Shown piece after piece: positions 24,896-32,204 of a stretch of 64,000 bases of DNA. The notes under the pieces were generated by a model. That model worked only from the letters and a program-made list of their open reading frames with translations. It ran no database searches and was not told the origin of the DNA. Source of the stretch: Saccharicrinis aurantiacus (GTDB lineage: Bacteria; Bacteroidota; Bacteroidia; Bacteroidales; Marinilabiliaceae); contig NZ_LYBV02000001.1 of NCBI RefSeq assembly GCF_001660705.2, forward strand, positions 186,001-250,000, in the 5' to 3' direction. Both the position numbers and the translations under genes were made by a program. Position 1 is the first letter of the stretch, and each line of letters begins with the position of its first letter.

Positions 24896-25969
24896 TTAAA
24901 TTGAATCGTATTTTGGAGCAATGCCACCCGCATCGCTCGATGCATAAGCTGCTTCAACAACATGCATGGTATCTAATACATCATCTACCGAAGTGTCTAA
25001 TTTGTCTGTTTCGCCATTTGCGTAGCAAATTAAAGATGACATAGTTCCGATAAATGCATCAGGGAACCACGATCCCTCTAATTTCATTGATTTCCATTCT
25101 GGCTTTTTACCTTCTTCCAAAATGCAATATTCAAAAGCATCAGGCACACCATCAGGATAATTCATCAATAAACCCATTTTTGCATAAATGGCTCCTTTAG
25201 TACCTTCCCACTTCACATAGCTTTCTTGGTGATTGTGACCAAAAATATGATCGTGATTCGTACTTACTAAGGCGCGTACATCATCGCCATACTCCATAAT
25301 AACATTGGTACGTGTTGATGACATCTCTTTGCCAGGATGTTTCAGTGTTTTAGCCATAATTCCTTTAGGGTTACCCAAGAAAGAACGCACTAAATCGATA
25401 TGATGAATACTGTGTTGTTGAATTTCTAAACGTGGGTGATACATTACATTTGGAAATAATTCCCATGGCATATGCACGGTTACCTTTACTTCCATATCGT
25501 AAATCTCGCCAATGGCACCTTGCTTAATTAAATTACGAGCCGCCATAATATATGGAGCAAAACGCAGTTGACAATTAACAGCAGCAATTAGTTTTTTACG
25601 ACGGCAAACTTCAATGATTTCTTTGGTTTGCTCAAAGTAATCGCCCAAAGGCTTTTGAATTAACACCGCTGCTCCATCCGGTAGTTTTTCTAATGTATCA
25701 ACAAACTGATTGGGCATTAATGTTAAGTCGAACACTGCATTTTCAGGAGCTTGAGCAATGGCATCATCGATGCTATCGAATACTCGTGGAATGCCGAATT
25801 TTTCAGCAACTTTCTCAGCTCGCGCTTTGGTTCTGTTGGTGATACCATATACTTCGAAACCTGCCTTTTTGTAGGCTGGCATATGTGCATCGTTTACAAT
25901 ACCTCCGGCACCAAAAATAATAATTGGGCGAGAAGTCTTTGGTAATGTATAGTTATAATTGATTTCCAT
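24896..25969 (-). CDS. Gfo/Idh/MocA-family sugar oxidoreductase
   Basis: NAD(P)-dependent sugar or polyol dehydrogenase of 357 residues, cytoplasmic. The Rossmann motif is FGAGGIVNDAHMPAYKKAG (about residues 19-37). The family EKP-like segment appears as LIQKPLGDYFEQ, with Gln before Lys-Pro where most members have Glu; the catalytic Lys is kept (about residue 106). QQHSIHHIDLVRSFLG (about 185-200) carries the active-site Asp/His. The C-terminal beta-sheet domain is complete. It starts 13 bp after the solute-binding protein gene, inside the tight part of the operon. It probably oxidises the imported sugar or a derivative; the substrate is not visible from sequence. Confidence 0.88.
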   Translation of the reverse strand: MEINYNYTLPKTSRPIIIFGAGGIVNDAHMPAYKKAGFEVYGITNRTKARAEKVAEKFGIPRVFDSIDDAIAQAPENAVFDLTLMPNQFVDTLEKLPDGAAVLIQKPLGDYFEQTKEIIEVCRRKKLIAAVNCQLRFAPYIMAARNLIKQGAIGEIYDMEVKVTVHMPWELFPNVMYHPRLEIQQHSIHHIDLVRSFLGNPKGIMAKTLKHPGKEMSSTRTNVIMEYGDDVRALVSTNHDHIFGHNHQESYVKWEGTKGAIYAKMGLLMNYPDGVPDAFEYCILEEGKKPEWKSMKLEGSWFPDAFIGTMSSLICYANGETDKLDTSVDDVLDTMHVVEAAYASSDAGGIAPKYDSI

Positions 25970-25982
25970 CTCTTTTAATCTT

Positions 25983-27203
25983 TTACAGCTTGTTTACTTT
26001 AGTTTGTGCAGTCTCTAAAATAGACTCAATGGCTTCTTCTGTATTGATTACTTTCAATACCAATTCATCAATAATATCTGCAATTTGCGACCAGTTACCC
26101 ATGCGTGGTAACGATTTTGTATTTTGGTGCAGCTCTTCTAATTTATGATAATAGGGTATCTCGGCATTCACCTTAGGGCTGCGCCATGTTGATACTCTAC
26201 AGCCAATACCTCCTTCGAGGGTTAACAACTCATCGTTTTGAGCCGAAGTAGCGAATTTAATAAAATCATAGGCTACTTGCTGCTTTTTACTTCCGGCGCC
26301 AATCACATACATCCAATAGGCATTTAAGGAAACGCCTTCGCCGCCTTCGCCTGCAGGGATATAGGCAACATCAACTTTACCTTTTACTTGAGAATTGGCA
26401 TTCACTTCGCAGTTGGCAGCAAAACCAAACCAGTTTACACACATGGCTAACTCGCCAGCAGCAAAGGCCAATCCGGCTTTTACAGAATCGAAATCGCGCG
26501 AAGCAGGATGTATAGCATCTGTATTCTGAAGTGCTTTGCGGTAGAAATTCATACCTGCTACAGCTGCTTCTGAATTTAAGATTACCTTTTTATCATCGGT
26601 AATTAATTGGCCACCGCGTGTCCAAAGCTGCAGACAAAAATCAAATACCGTATTGTGTCCGTCAGGATAGGCAGCAAACGTAGTTCCGTATAAATTATCT
26701 TCAGGACGGTTAAAGAAAGTGGCTACTTCCATTAAATCGTCCCAAGTTTTTGGCAATTCTAATTCACGACCATATTGTGCCTTAAAAGCTTCTTTTTCTT
26801 TGGGATCGTTAATTAAATCTTTACGATAAATTAAGCACTCAGGGCCATTGTGAAATGGCAAGCCCATAAAGGCATTATCAAAACTTTGTTTGCCCAACAT
26901 AGAGTTACTCCATGCTTCTGTATCAATAGAAGAATCATTATTGATAAACGGAACAAGATCGAGAATAGCATTGGAGCTATATGCCTCAGTAATCCAATCG
27001 GTATTGATTAAGGCAATATCCCATTCTCCATTTTTAAGGCCATCATTTTTTAAAGTGCTATCGTATAAAGGATGTAAATCCATTGGGATAGCTTCCAACT
27101 CTAAGTCGCAGTTATTCAGCTTGCAGAAGTCGGCCCATATTTTATCTATAGCACTCTCAAAAGGACCGAATTTACGAACGGCAATTCTTAATTTTTCCTT
27201 CAT
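25983..27203 (-). CDS. Leaderless ABC-type solute-binding protein (paralogue 2)
   Basis: A 406-residue family-1-type extracellular solute-binding fold (EWDIALINTDWITEAYSSNAILDLVPFI, LPFHNGPECLIYRKDLI, LPKTWDDLMEVATFF, GELAMCVNWFGFAANCE, AYDFIKFATSAQ). Unlike transported relatives it has no signal peptide and no lipobox. It starts MKEKLRIAVRKFGPF, right at the first beta-strand, and the previous stop codon is 12 bp upstream, so no longer start can be missed. No permease or ATPase gene lies in the operon. It should therefore be cytoplasmic, and may bind a pathway intermediate or act with the CoA-transferases. That role is inference; the lack of a leader is seen directly. Confidence 0.85.
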   Translation of the reverse strand: MKEKLRIAVRKFGPFESAIDKIWADFCKLNNCDLELEAIPMDLHPLYDSTLKNDGLKNGEWDIALINTDWITEAYSSNAILDLVPFINNDSSIDTEAWSNSMLGKQSFDNAFMGLPFHNGPECLIYRKDLINDPKEKEAFKAQYGRELELPKTWDDLMEVATFFNRPEDNLYGTTFAAYPDGHNTVFDFCLQLWTRGGQLITDDKKVILNSEAAVAGMNFYRKALQNTDAIHPASRDFDSVKAGLAFAAGELAMCVNWFGFAANCEVNANSQVKGKVDVAYIPAGEGGEGVSLNAYWMYVIGAGSKKQQVAYDFIKFATSAQNDELLTLEGGIGCRVSTWRSPKVNAEIPYYHKLEELHQNTKSLPRMGNWSQIADIIDELVLKVINTEEAIESILETAQTKVNKL

Positions 27204-27214
27204 TGTTTACTAGC

Positions 27215-28351
27215 TTATAGTTCGCTTAAAATTTTTGCTGTGTGCTCACCAATTGAAGGAGAACCAAGTGATGAAGTTAAATACTCTCCATCTATTTTAA
27301 TAGGACAGCGTGTGGTTTGATACTCGAAACCATCGCCCATTTTCACATTCTGAATCATCTGCAATGCCTTGAAGCCATCGTGAGCAAAAAGCTTGTCCCA
27401 ACTCAATACATCAGCACACCAAATATCAGCAGGCTCAAGAATAGATAGCCAATGCTCAGTACTTTGTGCTTGAAGATGTTTTGCTAGAATATCTTTAATC
27501 TCATCACGCTGCGTAAACCAACTATCAGGCTCAGGATACTCCGTTAAAGCTTTGCAACTTAATAATTCTCCTAAAACAGGAATAGCACCCATGGCTAAAG
27601 CCAGATGACCATTCTGTGTTTCGTAAACACCATAAGGTGCACCAAGGTAAGCGTGTGCATTATTACTAGCGGTACGCACAGTAGGCTCTCCGCCATCATG
27701 GTAATAGGTAGTGATGGTTTCAAATTGGAAATCGAGAATAGATTCCAACATACTTACAGAAACTTTGCTTCCTGTATTGCTTTTAATGCGTTTCACTAAA
27801 GCAGCTAAAATACCTTGCGCTAAGTGCGAACCTGCTAAAATATCAGCAATGGCAATTCCCATAGGTACTGGACCTTTATCGGCATTTCCGCTTAACCAAG
27901 TAACTCCCGAAAGTGATTGTAATAATAAATCCTGACCTGGTTTTTTTGCCCAAGGACCTTCTGATCCGTAACCAGAAATCTCACCATAAACAATAGAGGG
28001 GTTGATGGCTTTAACAGTATCGTAATCCAAGCCTAATCGCTCAATTACTCCCGGACGGAAGTTGTGCACTAGCACATCTGCTTTAGCAATAAGCTTGAGT
28101 ACTTTATTTTTATCGTCTTCAGTTTTTAAATCTGCTTGAAAACTTTCCTTGTTTCTATTAATCGCTCTGAATACTGAAGACTCGCCGTTGAGCATTACGT
28201 TAGAAACGTATAGCTGACGACAGATGTCACCTGTTTCGGGGCGTTCAACTTTAATTACTCTGGCACCTAAATCGGCTAAGCGTAAAGTAGCTGAAGGAGC
28301 AGACAAAAACTGGCTTAAATCAACTACAAGTATATCTTTTAATGGTAGCAT
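27215..28351 (-). CDS. Type III CoA-transferase (CaiB/BaiF family), second copy
   Basis: Enzyme of 378 residues that moves CoA between carboxylic acids. It starts [36 protein letters not shown], the classical CaiB/BaiF N-terminus. [15 protein letters not shown] (about 70-84), [18 protein letters not shown] (about 94-111) and [24 protein letters not shown] (about 121-144) follow. The catalytic Asp is Asp170 in [10 protein letters not shown]. It is close to the upstream paralogue (both share HNFRPGV and KPGQDLL) and 10 bp downstream of it. The pair may form a heteromer or act on two acids. The acid substrate is unknown. Confidence 0.92.
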   Translation of the reverse strand: MLPLKDILVVDLSQFLSAPSATLRLADLGARVIKVERPETGDICRQLYVSNVMLNGESSVFRAINRNKESFQADLKTEDDKNKVLKLIAKADVLVHNFRPGVIERLGLDYDTVKAINPSIVYGEISGYGSEGPWAKKPGQDLLLQSLSGVTWLSGNADKGPVPMGIAIADILAGSHLAQGILAALVKRIKSNTGSKVSVSMLESILDFQFETITTYYHDGGEPTVRTASNNAHAYLGAPYGVYETQNGHLALAMGAIPVLGELLSCKALTEYPEPDSWFTQRDEIKDILAKHLQAQSTEHWLSILEPADIWCADVLSWDKLFAHDGFKALQMIQNVKMGDGFEYQTTRCPIKIDGEYLTSSLGSPSIGEHTAKILSEL

Positions 28352-28361
28352 ATCTTTGTCT

Positions 28362-29510
28362 CTACAGGTTAAACTCTTTAGTTATGGCATCCGTATCCTG
28401 TCCTACACGCGGTGCAGGTTTTGGTGCAAATATTTTTTCATCGTTTAAACGGATAGGGCAACGTGTGGTGTGAATTTGCTCACCCGTATCTAAACTCAAT
28501 TTCTGATCCATTTGCAATACTTTGTAAGCTTCGTGGTTTAACAGTTGTTCGTAATCGAATACTGCCGAAGACCAAATGCCTGCAGGTTCAAAAATATCAA
28601 GCCACTCTTGCGTTGTTTTGGTTGAAAGTATGTCTCGTAATATGGCCATAATCTCATCGCGTTTGGTAAAGGTTTCAGCCTCGCTATATCCTTTAAGTTC
28701 GTCTGCATTTAATAGTTCGACTAAAGTATCGAATGAACCCATGGCCAATGAAATATGACTATCCTTTGTTGCATAAACTCCGTATGGTGCGCTTAAGTAG
28801 GCGTGGCCTGAACCTTGAGCAGCTCTTTCAGGAAGTTTATTTCCATCGTTGAGGTAGGTTGTAATTACCTCAAATTGGAAATCGAGCATGGACTCCAGCA
28901 GGCTTACTTCAACCATGGCACCTTTTTGTGTTTTAGCACAGCGCAATAACGCGGCTAAAATACCATGCACCATATGAGAGCCTGTTACGATATCGGCAAC
29001 AGCCAATCCGAATGGAGTAGGGCCATCTTCTTTATCGCCACTTAGGTTAGCCAAGCCCGACATGCATTGCACTAATAAATCCTGACCAGGCTTTGCCGAC
29101 CAAGGACCTACAGTACCATAACCAGTTACTGTGGCATAAACTAATTTAGGATTAATAGCCTTTACAGTATCATAATCTAAACCAATTTTCTCCATTACAC
29201 CAGGGCGGAAATTGTGCGTCATCACATCCGCTCTAGCGATCAGTGCTTTTACTCTTTCTAAATCATCCGCATCCTTAAGGTTAGCTGCGTATGATTCTTT
29301 ATTTCTGTTTAAGGTATGAAATACCAAGCTGCTGCCATCAACCCTAAGGTTTTTAATGGCGATTTGGCGGCCAGCCTCACCGTGGTTTGGTCGCTCAATT
29401 TTAATTACACGAGCTCCTAAATCCGCCAAACGAAGTCCGGCAGATGGTCCTGCCAAAAATTGGCAGAACTCAAGTACCAACATACCCTCTAAAGGTTTTG
29501 CATTACTCAT
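28362..29510 (-). CDS. Type III CoA-transferase (CaiB/BaiF family), first copy
   Basis: Paralogue of the next gene, 382 residues, with the same motifs: [75 protein letters not shown]. The catalytic Asp is Asp173 in [10 protein letters not shown]. Its start overlaps the end of the upstream solute-binding protein gene by 8 bp, so the two are probably translationally coupled. Family III CoA-transferases use an enzyme-bound aspartyl-CoA intermediate. Two tandem copies next to two binding proteins point to two related steps or a hetero-oligomer. Which acid is activated cannot be told. Confidence 0.92.
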   Translation of the reverse strand: MSNAKPLEGMLVLEFCQFLAGPSAGLRLADLGARVIKIERPNHGEAGRQIAIKNLRVDGSSLVFHTLNRNKESYAANLKDADDLERVKALIARADVMTHNFRPGVMEKIGLDYDTVKAINPKLVYATVTGYGTVGPWSAKPGQDLLVQCMSGLANLSGDKEDGPTPFGLAVADIVTGSHMVHGILAALLRCAKTQKGAMVEVSLLESMLDFQFEVITTYLNDGNKLPERAAQGSGHAYLSAPYGVYATKDSHISLAMGSFDTLVELLNADELKGYSEAETFTKRDEIMAILRDILSTKTTQEWLDIFEPAGIWSSAVFDYEQLLNHEAYKVLQMDQKLSLDTGEQIHTTRCPIRLNDEKIFAPKPAPRVGQDTDAITKEFNL

Positions 29511-30660
29511 TTTCCGAAAGGGATTTGATGTATAACTCGTTTAATTGTTTCAGTAATTGTTTAGGATCGCCACCATTCATCATGTATTCACGGATAGGCG
29601 CACCCGCTCTATCTTGGAAGTACATATGTCCGTTGTATCGTGGACGTAAAAAAGCACGATCTAAAGCAGGTAAAGTATCTGAAAAGAAATTCATACACTG
29701 GCTGTTTACTCTTTCGTCAGTCCAAGCTTTTCTATGTCCAGGTTGTCCACCATTATCAAAGAAAATTCCTTTTTGTACCTCTAAAGAACCTGCGTACTCT
29801 AAGAATTTAGCTGCTATTTCTTTTTCTTCACATTTAGATGAAAGTGCTAAACCTGTTCCTCCTAAAGTACTGATTAGTTTTTGATTGTTAATAGCAACCA
29901 TATCATGATACTTTAAGGTAACACGTGCATATCCTTCGCGAGAATAATTGGTGTATCCATATCCAAACGGCGCGTAAATATAATCGTCAGTTAAAGTCAT
30001 GGCTTCACAAACCTTAATTGGGTTCCAATCATAACTTTCTGGTTTGATATTCTCTCCTAAATCGCGTAGCATTTGTAACGCTTTTAGGCCTGTTTCGTCA
30101 GATACTACGTAATCTTTAGTTTCGCATACATTCTCACCTAAAGTAGAACATACCATATAAAAACTCATTAAAGTATCCTGAGGAATACCAGGGATGGCTA
30201 CTTTACCTGTTTTTGAAAGTTCAACTAAATCGTCCCAAGTTTCAGGGAATTTAAGTCCTTCTTTTTGGAATAAATCTGGACGACTAGAGGCAACCGGTGT
30301 AGCAGCATCTACAGCCAATGCCCATTGGTGATTGTTAAAAGAATAACTCTCGTGAGAACGCCCAACAGAATTCTCCGCTAAATCTGTCATTAAGTCTTTA
30401 GATAGAATTGTATCCAAAGGCATAATCACTTGCGTTCGAGCTGCAAAACCTGCCCATGGGTGATCAATAATTAAGAAATCGTAACGCTCAGCCAGTTGAT
30501 CGATAGGCTCATCAGCGAAAGCTTGTAATGATCTTTTCTCCCATGAAATTTGAACACCTGGGTTTAGTTCTTCAAAACGTTGCGATACAGCAACAATTGA
30601 AGTAAATCCACGACTATGGTTCCAAGTAATTCCTTTTAATTTTTTAATATCAGTGCTCAT
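29503..30660 (-). CDS. Leaderless ABC-type solute-binding protein (paralogue 1)
   Basis: A 385-residue solute-binding fold related to family-1 extracellular binding proteins ([119 protein letters not shown]). The N-terminus [13 protein letters not shown] has no hydrophobic leader or Cys lipobox, so the protein should stay in the cytoplasm. It is divergent in sequence from the second copy (25983-27203). It overlaps the first CoA-transferase gene by 8 bp. No ABC permease is encoded here. It starts 126 bp after the RhaT-like transporter stop. Confidence 0.85.
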   Translation of the reverse strand: MSTDIKKLKGITWNHSRGFTSIVAVSQRFEELNPGVQISWEKRSLQAFADEPIDQLAERYDFLIIDHPWAGFAARTQVIMPLDTILSKDLMTDLAENSVGRSHESYSFNNHQWALAVDAATPVASSRPDLFQKEGLKFPETWDDLVELSKTGKVAIPGIPQDTLMSFYMVCSTLGENVCETKDYVVSDETGLKALQMLRDLGENIKPESYDWNPIKVCEAMTLTDDYIYAPFGYGYTNYSREGYARVTLKYHDMVAINNQKLISTLGGTGLALSSKCEEKEIAAKFLEYAGSLEVQKGIFFDNGGQPGHRKAWTDERVNSQCMNFFSDTLPALDRAFLRPRYNGHMYFQDRAGAPIREYMMNGGDPKQLLKQLNELYIKSLSENE

Positions 30661-30786
30661 ATGTATATTTTCTATTTTTTTAATCAGATGAATGTGAATA
30701 GCTTGTTAGGTTTGAGATAATAGTATTTGGCCTTTAGTATTAATTTTTCACTATTGGCTTCTGGCTGAAAACTAATTAACTCTATT

Positions 30787-31860
30787 TTAGTGCCCAATAG
30801 CCTCAGTGCCCATGCTACTTCCGTAGGTCATAATTAAGAATGATGAAATTAAGACAGCCAAGGCAAAAACTAGTGTTCGGTAAGTTCGTTTAGAAACCTG
30901 CGACCATTCTTTCATTACAATACCTAGTATGTAGCTAAAGAATATTAGCATTGACATGTGGATAACCCAACTAGCGAACTTAAATCCGCCCATGCGTACG
31001 TGTGCCATGTTGTAAAAGAAAAATTGTCCGTACCAAAGTGCACCACTGATTATTGACATAAACATGTTAAGTCCTATTGTTTTACCACCAAGACCTTTTA
31101 CATCAACTATTTCTTTTAATGTTTTTTGTTTTATGCCAACCACAACAAACCAAATTAAGTTTGTAGCAAATGCACCCATAGTTGAAAGCATTAAGTTGGC
31201 ATTTCCTTCAAAATGGCCAGCACCATGTTTTCCTGCTATTTCTGCAATTGGAGCACCTACCTCTAGCGAGATGCCAAACACAGCAGATAATACACCCGCA
31301 ATTAAAGTAAGGGTAAAACCTTTTTTCATATTGAAAGAAGATTTTTCACCTGACTCTTTATTTAATTCGGTAAGATCTTTTTCTTTTCTATATCCGGCTA
31401 CACCGCATAAGCTAATTCCTATTAAGGAGATTAGCATTCCTAGATAGATAATATTGCCACCTGGTTCATGAAATTTAGAGATAAGTTCACCGTGCATAAT
31501 TAAGGGAACGATAGTTCCGAGGATGGCTGAAATACCAATTGAAATAGTATAGGTTAAAGAGTATCCAATATGTTTAATGGCATAACCAAAACACATGCCC
31601 CCAAATCCATAAATAGAACCCAACAAAAATGCTTTTACAATTAAATCGAATGGCGATTCAGCAAATACCTCCCATAAATTGGGTACAGTTATATACCCGA
31701 CAATTAATGGAAAAATTAACCAAGCAAAAGTAGCTTGAACCAACCAATAAGAATTCCAATTCCATTGTTTTACTTTCTGAAATGGTACGTAACAAGTAGA
31801 GGCCGAAACACCACCTACAGCATGTAATAAAGTACCCATTAATGGATTTTGTTGTATCAT
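30787..31860 (-). CDS. rhaT: RhaT-family sugar-proton symporter
   Basis: Inner-membrane transporter of 357 residues with about ten hydrophobic segments, matching the L-rhamnose-proton symporter family (GTLLHAVGGVSASTCYVPFQKVKQWNWNSYWLVQATFAWLIFP; GSIYGFGGMCFGYAIKHIGYSLTYTISIGISAILGTIVP; SGALWYGQFFFYNMAHVRMG). Related transporters in Bacteroidota import L-rhamnose or other sugars. No rhamnose isomerase, kinase or aldolase gene lies here, so another deoxy or modified sugar is possible. It is the first gene of the minus-strand operon and divergent from the Asp-box propeller and GH2 genes. It thus supplies the uptake step for whatever those exported proteins release. Confidence 0.9.
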   Translation of the reverse strand: MIQQNPLMGTLLHAVGGVSASTCYVPFQKVKQWNWNSYWLVQATFAWLIFPLIVGYITVPNLWEVFAESPFDLIVKAFLLGSIYGFGGMCFGYAIKHIGYSLTYTISIGISAILGTIVPLIMHGELISKFHEPGGNIIYLGMLISLIGISLCGVAGYRKEKDLTELNKESGEKSSFNMKKGFTLTLIAGVLSAVFGISLEVGAPIAEIAGKHGAGHFEGNANLMLSTMGAFATNLIWFVVVGIKQKTLKEIVDVKGLGGKTIGLNMFMSIISGALWYGQFFFYNMAHVRMGGFKFASWVIHMSMLIFFSYILGIVMKEWSQVSKRTYRTLVFALAVLISSFLIMTYGSSMGTEAIGH

Positions 31861-32096
31861 AGAATTTAAATATGAATGAGTGTTTTAAATATGAAATACA
31901 AAGAAGCAATTTAATATTGAAAGCTACAAGAGAAATAGGTACGATATATAATTACCCCCTTAAAATAAATGGAAAGTTCAGCTATTTATCAGGCTGTGAA
32001 ACCAAGTGTGATTAATTAGTTAGTTTGCTTAAGAGGGAGTAATGGGGTGCTAATTTGCTATTGGATGTTCAAATACCCCCTAACTTTATAAATTAT

Positions 32097-32112
32097 ATTC
32101 CACGAGTGGAAT
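32097..32112. promoter_or_regulatory. Perfect operator-like palindrome ATTCCAC-GA-GTGGAAT
   Basis: A 16-bp exact palindrome with 7-bp arms in the divergent promoter region. Its size and symmetry suit a dimeric repressor such as an IclR-family protein. A half-site-like GTGGAAA overlaps the -7 region of the IclR gene at 16536-16542. Confidence 0.55.
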
Positions 32113-32156
32113 TTTGTAGGTATTGTATCTTGCAGTCACCTAAAAATTAGTAGAGT

Positions 32157-32175
32157 TATTCACCCTTTGTGAATA
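32157..32175. promoter_or_regulatory. Second palindrome TATTCAC-5-GTGAATA
   Basis: Exact 7-bp arms with a 5-bp spacer, 30 bp upstream of the propeller-gene start codon. It could be a second operator or an mRNA leader hairpin. Confidence 0.4.
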
Positions 32176-32204
32176 CCTCATTACAAAAAATTAAAAGTGA
32201 TTAT

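Larger units (their letters stand above)
31861..32204. promoter_or_regulatory. Divergent promoter region of the catabolic operon and the propeller/GH2 genes
   Basis: These 344 bp lie between two divergent transcription units that probably share control. They contain two operator-like palindromes, listed separately. No firm -33/-7 pair could be assigned on either strand. Confidence 0.5.

Noticed and set aside
25983-30660. ABC sugar importer
   Set aside because: Only binding-protein folds are present. There are no permease or ATPase genes, and the proteins lack export signals.
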